Positions 6,024 to 12,229 of a stretch of DNA of 12,421 nucleotides are shown one piece after another (position 1 is the first letter of the stretch; every line of letters starts with the position of its first letter). The stretch spans positions 1 to 12,421 of the forward strand of contig CANGSN010000050.1 in assembly GCA_947455805.1 (NCBI GenBank), in the 5' to 3' direction. This DNA comes from Planctomycetota bacterium (GTDB taxonomy: Bacteria; Planctomycetota; UBA1135; UBA2386). The position numbers and the translations under genes are program-made. The notes below the pieces were generated by a model. It had not been told where the DNA came from. It worked only from the letters and a program-made list of their open reading frames with translations, and made no database searches.

Positions 6024-6371
6024 GTGGAGCAGGCCAGAGAGTGGATCGATCGCATCGAGGCAGCGTGGTCCCGCAGGAGCATCGTCTGGCTCGTGGGAGT
6101 CCGTCGCACCGGCAAGACAGTCCTCTGCCAGAGCCTTCCCTCCGTCCGCTACCTCGACTGTGAGCTCCCCAGTGTCCGTCGTCAGCTCACGGATCCCGAG
6201 GCCTTCCTGGCCAGCGTCGGGAGTGGGCGCGTCGTGCTCGACGAGATCCATCGGCTCGATCAGCCCGCAGAACTGCTGAAGGTGGCTGCCGACCACTTCC
6301 CTGGCGTCCGCATCGTCGCGACCGGTTCGTCGACCCTCGGCGCTTCGAGTCGGTCGAGCGTCGTCCGCTGA
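5997..6371 (+). pseudogene. Truncated AAA_14/DUF4143-type ATPase
   Basis: The N-terminal part of a solitary P-loop ATPase of the AAA_14/DUF4143 family. From the GTG at 5997 (ATG at 6006 is equally likely) the 124-residue frame has Walker A GVRRTGKT (34-41), a Walker B-like strand VVLDEIH (79-85) and the sensor-like ATGSSTLGAS (108-117). In intact members, roughly 350-450 residues long, the protein continues through the rest of the ATPase core and a C-terminal DUF4143 domain. Here it goes off family after residue 118 and stops at 6369-6371, with only 36 bp before the next gene, so the C-terminal two thirds are missing. Codon use is less G/C-biased at third positions than in neighbours, suggesting acquired DNA that then decayed. 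No Shine-Dalgarno is visible. The family's role is poorly understood, and this remnant is unlikely to work. Confidence 0.8.
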
Positions 6372-6392
6372 CCTGGGTGTGGTCGCCGCACT

Positions 6393-6401
6393 TGGTATCC
6401 T
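6393..6401 (+). promoter_or_regulatory. Extended -10 promoter of the dehydratase gene
   Basis: TGGTATCCT contains a TGn extension followed by TATCCT (6396-6401). Six bases separate it from the GTG start at 6408, so transcription should start at or next to the start codon. No convincing -35 box or Shine-Dalgarno is present. Confidence 0.5.
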
Positions 6402-6407
6402 GCGTCG

Positions 6408-7343
6408 GTGATCACCCTCGCCGACGTCCGCGCCGCCGCCGAACGCATCCGTGGCCACGTGCACCGTACACCGGTGCTGACCAGCGCCACGCTCGACCGC
6501 GAGCTCGCCGCCCAGGTGTTCTGCAAGGCCGAGAACCTGCAGAAGGTCGGTGCCTTCAAGGCGCGCGGCGCCTGCAACGCGGTGTTCGCGCTCGACGACG
6601 CGGCGGCGGCGCGCGGCGTCATCACGCACAGCAGCGGCAACCACGCGGCGGCGCTGGCCTACGCGGCGCGGAAGCGCGGCGTGCCGGCGCGCGTCGTCAT
6701 GCCGGAGACGGCGCCGCGGGTGAAGGTCGACGCGGTGCGCGGCTACGGCGCCGAGGTCCGCTTCTGCAAGCAGACCGAACGCGACGCCGTGTGTGCCGCG
6801 TGGCAGCAGCAGACCGGCGCGACGATGGTGCACCCGTTCGAGAACCTGCACGTGATCGCCGGCCAGGGAACCGCCGCGCTCGAACTGCTCGAGGACGTGC
6901 CCGACCTCGACGTCGTGGTCGCGCCGGTCGGCGGCGGCGGGCTGTGTGCTGGCACGGCGGTGGTCGTGCGCTCGTTGCGGCCCGCGGCGCAGATGCTCGG
7001 CGCCGAACCGAAGGCGGTCGACGACGCCGCGCGCTCGATGGCCACCGGTGTGCGGCAGCCGCGCGTCGACGGCGCGGTCACGTGGGGCGACGGCCTGATG
7101 ACCGGGCTCGGCGAGCCGAACTTCGCGCTGCTGCGGCAGCATGCGGTGCGGATCGTCACCGTCGACGAGCAGGCGATGGTCGACGGCTCGTGCTTCTTCC
7201 TGCAGCGGATGAAGACCGTGGTCGAGCCGAGTGCAGCGACCGTGCTGGCGGCGATCCGTGCGATCGCCGGCGAACTGCGCGGCGCGCGCATCGGACTGAT
7301 CCTCAGCGGCGGCAACACCGACTTCGCCTGGCTGAACCACTGA
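6408..7343 (+). CDS. PLP-dependent threonine/serine dehydratase or serine racemase
   Basis: A 311-residue fold-type II PLP enzyme that should eliminate water from L-threonine or L-serine to give 2-oxobutanoate or pyruvate plus ammonia, or racemise serine. The PLP-binding lysine is K51 in GAFKARGA (48-55). SSGNH (75-79) binds the substrate carboxylate/PLP, GGGGL (175-179) holds the PLP phosphate, and SGGN (300-303) closes the cofactor site. GAEP (198-201) followed by DD (205-206) matches the divalent-metal site of serine racemases and related dehydratases (E200 and D206). The length lacks the C-terminal ACT-like regulatory domain of biosynthetic IlvA, so it resembles the short catabolic or racemase type. 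The GTG start at 6408 is supported by family alignment of the N-terminus and by the adjacent -10 box; the mRNA is probably leaderless. Dehydratase versus racemase cannot be decided from sequence. Confidence 0.9.
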   Translation: MITLADVRAAAERIRGHVHRTPVLTSATLDRELAAQVFCKAENLQKVGAFKARGACNAVFALDDAAAARGVITHSSGNHAAALAYAARKRGVPARVVMPETAPRVKVDAVRGYGAEVRFCKQTERDAVCAAWQQQTGATMVHPFENLHVIAGQGTAALELLEDVPDLDVVVAPVGGGGLCAGTAVVVRSLRPAAQMLGAEPKAVDDAARSMATGVRQPRVDGAVTWGDGLMTGLGEPNFALLRQHAVRIVTVDEQAMVDGSCFFLQRMKTVVEPSAATVLAAIRAIAGELRGARIGLILSGGNTDFAWLNH

Positions 7344-7358
7344 CCGCGAGTCCCGCGG
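7344..7358. terminator. Hairpin between convergent genes
   Basis: CCGCG (7344-7348) and CGCGG (7354-7358) form a perfect 5-bp stem with a 5-nt loop immediately after the dehydratase stop. An alternative stem GCGAG (7346-7350) with CTCGC (7359-7363) overlaps it. It fills most of the 26-bp gap between two convergent genes, so a bidirectional terminator is plausible. There is no T-tract. Confidence 0.4.
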
Positions 7359-7369
7359 CTCGCCCAGCC

Positions 7370-8245
7370 TCAGGCCGTGGCCCAGGCGCCGATCTGCCAG
7401 ACCATCAGCGCCAGAGTCGGGCCGATCATCACCAGCGCCAGCCGGTCGAACGGGGCCGGCTGCAGCTCGCCGTTCGCTTCGCGCTGCGGTTGGCCCGGCA
7501 GCGCGTCGAGCAGCACGGCGGCGCCCGTGCCGGGGTCGTGGACCACCGTCTCGGCCACGTCGTCGGTCACCGCTTCCGGCCGGTGCGTTCGCACGATCGT
7601 CGTGCGTGTGCGGCCCTGGCCGTCGAGGAAGCGGAACGTCATCGCCTGCACGCGGCGGCCGTCGATGGTCGTGTTCGTGGGCTCGCTGGCGACCAGCATC
7701 GCCGTCGCCACTTCGCCGTGCACCAGCAGGCGCAGGCGGCGTGCGTTGCGCCAAACGCCCCATAGCACCAGCACGGCACCGACGATCGGCAACAGCACCA
7801 CCAGCTGCGCCGCCGCCGGCAGCATGTGGGTGTCGAGGCCGACGATGCGCATCGGCGCCGCGGGCGTGCGCGCGATCTCGACCTGCACCTCGCTGCCGAC
7901 CTCGGGCACGTTGTTGCCGCCGCGCCGGTAGGTGATGGCGTAACTGCAGCCAGCCCGGGTGCGGTCACCGGTCTGGACTTCGAAGTGCACCGCGAGCACG
8001 TCGTTCTTGTTGATGCGCAGGCTGGTGTCGTCGACGCGCACGATCTTGCCGACGACGCGCTGCACCGGACCGGCGAACGGGTCGTCGAACAGCGGTGCTG
8101 CGATCGCGCCGAACACCATCGTCAACGCGAGGCCGAGGGCGAGCAGGCCCCAGCCGACCTGCGGCAGCACGCCGCCGAACAGCACGACGAGCCGTAGCGT
8201 CCATGGCACCGTGCGCGGCGGGCGAGCGAGCGTGGCGTTCACCAT
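7370..8245 (-). CDS. DUF3592-like membrane protein
   Basis: A 291-residue integral membrane protein of unknown function. Hydrophobic segments lie at about 17-50 (one long or two short helices), 145-165 and 268-287. Between the first two is a soluble domain (about 60-140) with alternating beta strands and a single cysteine (C100). Between the last two is a second soluble domain (about 175-250) with HGEVATAMLVAS, a T-x-DGRRVQAMTFRF stretch and a late VLLDALP. That pattern, a G-x-V-x-A strand, a short polar turn and a Y/F-rich strand ending near an aliphatic-LD/YNP-type motif, resembles DUF3592. ATG at 8245 is chosen; TAGAGT lies 6 nt upstream and no Shine-Dalgarno is seen, so initiation is probably leaderless. 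It is convergent with the dehydratase and divergent from the multi-helix membrane gene. The family assignment is tentative. Confidence 0.7.
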   Translation of the reverse strand: MVNATLARPPRTVPWTLRLVVLFGGVLPQVGWGLLALGLALTMVFGAIAAPLFDDPFAGPVQRVVGKIVRVDDTSLRINKNDVLAVHFEVQTGDRTRAGCSYAITYRRGGNNVPEVGSEVQVEIARTPAAPMRIVGLDTHMLPAAAQLVVLLPIVGAVLVLWGVWRNARRLRLLVHGEVATAMLVASEPTNTTIDGRRVQAMTFRFLDGQGRTRTTIVRTHRPEAVTDDVAETVVHDPGTGAAVLLDALPGQPQREANGELQPAPFDRLALVMIGPTLALMVWQIGAWATA

Positions 8246-8251
8246 CGCCGC

Positions 8252-8257
8252 ACTCTA
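8252..8257 (-). promoter_or_regulatory. -10 box for the DUF3592-like gene (leaderless start)
   Basis: TAGAGT on the minus strand sits 6 nt (GCGGCG) before the ATG at 8245. Transcription would begin at or within one or two bases of the start codon. No recognisable -35 hexamer lies 16-18 bp upstream. Confidence 0.45.
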
Positions 8258-8299
8258 CCGCCCGCCCGGAGCCGACTACCTGAGTGCTCGGCGTGGCTG

Positions 8300-8305
8300 C
8301 ATACT
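8300..8305 (+). promoter_or_regulatory. -10 box for the eight-helix membrane gene (leaderless start)
   Basis: CATACT lies 7 nt (CGACCCG) before the ATG at 8313. A TG one base upstream of this region may act as an extended -10. There is no purine-rich ribosome binding site in the gap. It is back-to-back with the TAGAGT box of the divergent gene, 42 bp away. Confidence 0.4.
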
Positions 8306-8312
8306 CGACCCG

Positions 8313-9572
8313 ATGAGCGCGTCCGCCCCTCCGATCGTCGACCTCGCGCTGCGCTTCCTGGGTCGGGCCGTGTCCGGCGACTTCCAGACGCACCATGCGG
8401 CGGCGGACGAACGGCAGCAGCTCGCAGCGGCACCGCAGCCGGTCACCGATGCGCTGGCGCAGGACTACGTGTCCTGGCGACGCGCGGCCTTGTGGGTCGG
8501 CGGCGTGCTGCTGGCCCTCGGGGCCCTGATCGCCGTCGTGGCGCACCAGCCGCTGGCCGAGCAGATCGCGCACGTGCAGGCGGCGGCGGCCGGGCAGCAG
8601 CTCGCCGGCGCCGACCTGCAGCAGCTCGTGGCGCAGGTCACCGAGGGCTTCGGCAAGTCCAACCTGTCGATCATCGACGGCCTGCAGGAGTTCCTGCTGG
8701 TGGTGAAACTCGCCGTCGCGACGCTGGCCCTGATCGCCGCCTGGCAGTGGTCGCGCATCCAGCGCTCGCGCTCGTTGGCGCGCTGGGGCTGGCTCGTGCT
8801 GGTCGTGCTGCCGCTGCTCGTCGCCGCCTGGCCGTGGTCGTCGTCGCTCGACTTCGCGCACCTCGACCAGAACCAGTTCGGGGCCGCGGCGCAGCAGGGC
8901 AAGGTGGTGAAGCAGCAGGTCGCGCTGGCGATCGCCGCCCTGCTGATGACGACGATCGCGCCGAAGCTGATCGCACTGTTCCCCGGCATCATCCGCAGCT
9001 CGCTCGCCCTGAAGACGCTGTTGCCGGAAGTGGCGGCACCGGGCTGGCTGGTGGTGATGTTCGCGCCGTTCCTGGTCGGCTTCCTGATGCTGATCGTCTG
9101 CTTCCTGAGCCAGGTCCAGGGCAGCTGGCTGCTGCTCGGCGGCGTCGGAGCGCTGATCGCCGGGCCGGTCCTCTACGTGCGCCGCGCCGCCGACCTGGTC
9201 CGCCCGCACACCGCCGCGGAAGTGGGCGAGGTCGTCGGCCGGATCCGCCGCACCGCCGGCATGACCACGCTCGCCGGCATCGTCGTGCTGACGCTCTACC
9301 TGTTCGACCTCGACGACGTGTCGTGGACCACCGCGATCCACCTGCTGCTCGAGGCCGGCGGCGGCATCTTCGTAACGATGGTCGTCATCAGCGACATCAC
9401 GCTGGCGCTGCTGGCCCACAGCCATCGCCTGAACGCGCTGTTCCAGAACACGGAGATGCGCGCGCTCTACGAACAGCGCCTGCAGTCGCTGACCGGTGCG
9501 GGCCTGACGGACGTGCAGGGCGCGCTCGGCGTCAAGGATCTCGACGACCTGCGCAAGCTCGGTCAGGCCTGA
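8313..9572 (+). CDS. Multi-pass membrane protein of unknown function, eight predicted helices
   Basis: A 419-residue protein I do not recognise. After a 57-residue polar N-terminus, hydrophobic segments fall at about 58-77, 126-145, 157-174, 202-223, 244-266, 271-289, 317-333 and 349-368, followed by a soluble C-terminal tail (370-419) ending GVKDLDDLRKLGQA. Between helices 1 and 2 is a Gln/Ala-rich loop (80-115) that could be helical and periplasmic. Few charged residues lie inside the helices and no transporter signature, Walker motif or zinc-protease HExxH is visible, so a scaffold, sensor or structural role is as likely as transport. ATG at 8313 is preferred over the open frame upstream because coding-like sequence begins there and a -10 box lies 7 nt before it. 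Its last ten bases overlap the end of the convergent CBS-domain gene. Function unknown. Confidence 0.78.
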   Translation: MSASAPPIVDLALRFLGRAVSGDFQTHHAAADERQQLAAAPQPVTDALAQDYVSWRRAALWVGGVLLALGALIAVVAHQPLAEQIAHVQAAAAGQQLAGADLQQLVAQVTEGFGKSNLSIIDGLQEFLLVVKLAVATLALIAAWQWSRIQRSRSLARWGWLVLVVLPLLVAAWPWSSSLDFAHLDQNQFGAAAQQGKVVKQQVALAIAALLMTTIAPKLIALFPGIIRSSLALKTLLPEVAAPGWLVVMFAPFLVGFLMLIVCFLSQVQGSWLLLGGVGALIAGPVLYVRRAADLVRPHTAAEVGEVVGRIRRTAGMTTLAGIVVLTLYLFDLDDVSWTTAIHLLLEAGGGIFVTMVVISDITLALLAHSHRLNALFQNTEMRALYEQRLQSLTGAGLTDVQGALGVKDLDDLRKLGQA

Positions 9573-10072
9573 ACGAGGCGGCCGGCGAGGGCGGCCAGCA
9601 GGTCCATGGAGCTGACGAGGCCGACCAGGCGGTTGCGATCGAGGACCAGCACGCGGTGCGCGCGGTGGTCGACCATGCGCGCGGCGATCTCCGTCAGCAG
9701 CGCGTTGCCGCCGCAGCTGACGACGTCGGTCGTCATCACGTCGCCGGCGCACGGCGCGTCGTCGAGGCGCTGGAACGCCACCGTCTCGGTCTCGTCGACT
9801 TCGTCGTCGAACGTCTCCGGATCGGCGTCGACCGGCAGTTCGTGGTCGTCGGCGTAGCGGCTGACCACGTCGCGCATCGACACGATGCCGAGCACGTGGT
9901 CGTCGTCGTCGAGCACTGGCACGGCGCTGACCTGCGTGTCGACCAGCACGCGTTCGACCTCGCGCAGCGGGTCGCTGGCGTGCACTACGACCAGTTCGCG
10001 TTGCATCACGTCCTTGGCGCGCAGCAGGTGGAAGTCGTGGACGGGGCCGGGGACGGCTGGCATGGTCTTCAT
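9563..10072 (-). CDS. Tandem CBS-domain protein
   Basis: A 169-residue soluble protein made almost entirely of two CBS domains, which together form a Bateman module that binds adenine nucleotides such as AMP, ATP or S-adenosylmethionine. CBS1 spans about 21-75: DVMQRELVVV at its start, then AVPVLDDDDHVLGIVSMRDVV (50-70). CBS2 spans about 111-163: DVMTTDVVSC, then RVLVLDRNRLVGLVSSMDLL (140-159). They are joined by an unusually acidic linker (75-105). No catalytic domain is attached, so it probably acts as a stand-alone sensor or a regulator of a partner. ATG at 10072 has AGAGG about 8 nt upstream, unlike the leaderless neighbours. It is divergent from a universal stress protein gene, another adenine-nucleotide-binding family, across a 148-bp control region. 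Confidence 0.9.
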   Translation of the reverse strand: MKTMPAVPGPVHDFHLLRAKDVMQRELVVVHASDPLREVERVLVDTQVSAVPVLDDDDHVLGIVSMRDVVSRYADDHELPVDADPETFDDEVDETETVAFQRLDDAPCAGDVMTTDVVSCGGNALLTEIAARMVDHRAHRVLVLDRNRLVGLVSSMDLLAALAGRLVQA

Positions 10073-10127
10073 CGGGATCGCCTCTCTGCAGCGAACCTCG
10101 CCCTCGACCTGCTAGTTTCATCGCCCT

Positions 10128-10175
10128 GACCACAGTGGCCCATCTGCGGATGGCGGCCCCGTCCGTGGTCGACCA
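10128..10175. promoter_or_regulatory. Nested inverted repeats in the CBS/universal-stress control region
   Basis: GACCAC (10128-10133) pairs with GTGGTC (10165-10170), enclosing CCATC (10140-10144), TGCG and GATGG (10149-10153). The right arm also belongs to a perfect 10-bp palindrome TGGTCGACCA (10166-10175). The region lies midway between two divergent genes, so it could hold operator sites for a shared regulator or form a hairpin in the universal-stress leader. The individual promoters are not clear. Confidence 0.35.
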
Positions 10176-10220
10176 TCGTCTACGCAGCGGGTGGTATGCC
10201 CGCCGCAATCGGAGGTTCTC

Positions 10221-10655
10221 ATGCCAGGCATCGTTCTCACGACGGATCTTTCCGAAGAGTCCAAGCGCGCGTTCGCGCCGGTGCGGGCCCTCGCCGCGCG
10301 CCTTGGGCTGCCGGTGACGCTGTTGTCGGTCCTCGAGGACCTGCCGTTCGAGCCGACCGCGGGTGGCTTGATGGCGGTCTACCCGGATCGCACGCAGATG
10401 AAGCGCGACTGGGAGTCGGCGATGCAGGCGGCGGCGGACCTGTTCGGTCGCGACGTCTGCAAGCAGGCGGTCGTCGTCGAAGCCGCCGACGTGCCGCGCG
10501 CGATCGTCGAGTATGCGCACGCGCAGAAGGCCGACTACATCGCGATGGCCACACACGGACGTTCGGGCCTCCGGCGGCTGCTGCTCGGCTCCGTCGCCGA
10601 GCAGGTCGTGCGCCACGCGCATGTGCCCGTGTTGCTGTATCCGCCGAGCGCCTGA
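10221..10655 (+). CDS. Universal stress protein, UspA family
   Basis: A 144-residue single-domain cytoplasmic protein with the Rossmann-like fold of the UspA superfamily. Proteins of this type help cells survive starvation, redox or other stress, often through ATP binding. The first strand is GIVLTTDLSEES (3-14), where D9 is at the usual nucleotide-binding Asp. ADYIAMATHGRSG (104-116) and the following LLLGSVAEQVV (120-130) form the phosphate-binding loop of the ATP-binding subgroup, and PVLLYP (136-141) is the final strand. The start is ATG at 10221, with GGAGG 5 nt upstream; in-frame upstream codons lack a ribosome site. It is divergent from the CBS-domain gene and convergent with the aminopeptidase, separated by a short hairpin. 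The specific stress signal cannot be read from sequence. Confidence 0.93.
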   Translation: MPGIVLTTDLSEESKRAFAPVRALAARLGLPVTLLSVLEDLPFEPTAGGLMAVYPDRTQMKRDWESAMQAAADLFGRDVCKQAVVVEAADVPRAIVEYAHAQKADYIAMATHGRSGLRRLLLGSVAEQVVRHAHVPVLLYPPSA

Positions 10656-10657
10656 GC

Positions 10658-10672
10658 GACCGGCCGCCGGTC
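10658..10672. terminator. Hairpin between convergent usp and pepP
   Basis: GACCGG (10658-10663) and CCGGTC (10667-10672) form a perfect 6-bp stem with a 3-nt loop in the 23-bp gap between two convergent stops. It could end transcription in both directions. There is no T-tract on either strand. Confidence 0.5.
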
Positions 10673-10678
10673 CGGCGA

Positions 10679-12091
10679 TCAGCGGCCGGCGCTGCCGACC
10701 AGCGCTTCGATCGCCAGCCGTTCCTTCGGGATCGCGGCGGTCAGCACCTCGCGGCCGTCGGTGGTGCAGAGGACGTCGTCCTCGATGCGGATGCCGCCGA
10801 AGCCGCGGCCGCTGTTCATGGTCAGGAAGCGCTCGGCGCGCGCGAAGTCGACCTGGCCCTTCCACTGCTTCTTGAACGCCGCGTCGCGCAGGATCGCCGG
10901 CACGAAGTAGATGCCCGGTTCGATGGTGACGCACATGCCGGGCTGCAGGTCGAGGTCGAGTCGCAGGTAGGCGGTGCCGAACTGCTCGCTGCGCTTGCGA
11001 CCGCGCGCGTAGGCGACCTGGTCGCCGAACGCTTCGAGGTCGTGCACATCGAGGCCGAGCAGGTGGCCTGTACCGTGCGGGAAGAACATCGCGTGCGCGC
11101 CGTTCTCGACCAGCGCGTCGACATTGCCCTTCATCAGGCCCATCTGCACGAGGCCGTCGGTCAGCACGCGCGCCGCCAGCATGTGCACGTCGCGGTAGCG
11201 CATGCCGGGCTTCACCGCGTCGATCGCCGCCTTCTCGGCCGCGAGCACGATGTCGTAGACCTCGGCGCCTTCCGGCGAGAAGTGGCCGCTGACCGGCCAC
11301 GTGCGCGTGACGTCGCTGCAGTAGCCGCTCGGCGCCTCGGCGCCGGCGTCGAGTAGCACGAGGTCGGTGTCGTGCAGCAGGTTGCCGTGTGCGTGGTTGT
11401 GCAGCACCTCGCCGCGCACCGACAGGATCGTGTTGTAGGCCGGCACGCAGCCGTGCCGCGCGAACGTGCCCTCGACGTGGCCGACCAGCTCCTGCTCGCG
11501 GATGCCGGGGCGCGTGTGCGCCATCGCCGCCGTGTGCGCGAGCCGCGTCGTCACCGCCGTCAGACGCATCTCGGCGAGCTCCTCGGGCCGCTTGAAGTTG
11601 CGCAGCTCGGCGATCGTCGCCACCAGCGCCGGATCGGCGACCTTCTGGTTGTCGTGGAAGTCGAGCCGTTCGCCGGTGATCGCCAGCGCCTCGGCGGTCG
11701 CACGCGGATCGGCGATCGCGACCGTGCGCAGTGCGCGCTTGCCGACCTTCTTCGCCACGAACGCCGCCAGCTCGCTGCGCTTCTGCACGGCACTGACGCC
11801 TTGCGCCTTCTTGACGTCGGCGAAGCTCGGCACCGGTCCGTGCCACAGCGCGTCGGCCTGCGTGCGTTCGTCGAGGAACAGCGTCACCGAGCCGTCCTTC
11901 GGGTCGAACAACGCGGCGGCGTTGGGTTCGACCTCGGGGAAGAAGAACAGGAACGTGCTGTCGGCGCGGTACGGGCTCCAGTTCGCCGGGTAGTTGCGGG
12001 AGATCCAGCCACCGGCCATCAGCAGGACGGGACCGTCGAGGGCAGCCAGGAACTCGGCGCGGCGCGCCTTGTGGTGCGAGGGGTGCGGCAT
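10679..12091 (-). CDS. pepP: Xaa-Pro aminopeptidase (peptidase family M24B)
   Basis: A 470-residue cytoplasmic dimetal aminopeptidase that removes the N-terminal residue from peptides whose second residue is proline, in peptide turnover. The N-terminal domain (1-150) is of the AMP_N type, with NYPANWSPYRADSTFLFF (33-50). The C-terminal pita-bread domain (160-470) holds all five metal ligands: D248 in LLDAG, D260 in CSDVTRTWP, H343 in HGTGHLLGLDVHD, E391 in TIEPGIYF and E437 in RIEDDVL. The second conserved histidine of the proton-shuttle motif is H350. Length and order match E. coli PepP closely. ATG at 12091 is the first start that matches the family N-terminus; a 48-residue upstream extension is rejected as non-homologous. 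TACGCT lies 9 nt before the ATG without a Shine-Dalgarno, so the mRNA is probably leaderless or nearly so. Confidence 0.95.
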   Translation of the reverse strand: MPHPSHHKARRAEFLAALDGPVLLMAGGWISRNYPANWSPYRADSTFLFFFPEVEPNAAALFDPKDGSVTLFLDERTQADALWHGPVPSFADVKKAQGVSAVQKRSELAAFVAKKVGKRALRTVAIADPRATAEALAITGERLDFHDNQKVADPALVATIAELRNFKRPEELAEMRLTAVTTRLAHTAAMAHTRPGIREQELVGHVEGTFARHGCVPAYNTILSVRGEVLHNHAHGNLLHDTDLVLLDAGAEAPSGYCSDVTRTWPVSGHFSPEGAEVYDIVLAAEKAAIDAVKPGMRYRDVHMLAARVLTDGLVQMGLMKGNVDALVENGAHAMFFPHGTGHLLGLDVHDLEAFGDQVAYARGRKRSEQFGTAYLRLDLDLQPGMCVTIEPGIYFVPAILRDAAFKKQWKGQVDFARAERFLTMNSGRGFGGIRIEDDVLCTTDGREVLTAAIPKERLAIEALVGSAGR

Positions 12092-12100
12092 GCTGGAGTC

Positions 12101-12106
12101 AGCGTA
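12101..12106 (-). promoter_or_regulatory. -10 box for pepP
   Basis: TACGCT on the minus strand ends 9 nt before the ATG at 12091. Transcription would start about 2-3 nt upstream of the start codon. No -35 match or ribosome binding site is visible. Confidence 0.35.
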
Positions 12107-12177
12107 GGCAGCCTGCGGACCCGACGCATGCGCCGAGCAGCGAAGTCCCGTGCTTCGGGAGTTCGGGGACGGGCGGT

Positions 12178-12201
12178 ACCGTCGTGGCGCGCCCGTACGG
12201 T
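12178..12201. promoter_or_regulatory. Inverted repeats in the pepP/anchored-protein control region
   Basis: ACCGT (12178-12182) and ACGGT (12197-12201) flank the 8-bp palindrome GGCGCGCC (12186-12193). TACGGT (12196-12201) could double as a -10 box for the rightward gene, 28 nt from its ATG. A separate stem, TCCCG (12146-12150) with CGGGA (12156-12160), lies nearby. These may be operator sites, but palindromes are common in DNA this GC-rich. Confidence 0.25.
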
Positions 12202-12229
12202 CGCCACACCGACCGACCCGAAGCCCCTG

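Noticed and set aside
7965..11846. 1293-codon open frame on the minus strand
   Set aside because: It runs antisense to or out of frame with five supported genes and has an Arg/Gly/Ala-rich composition typical of a wrong frame in GC-rich DNA.
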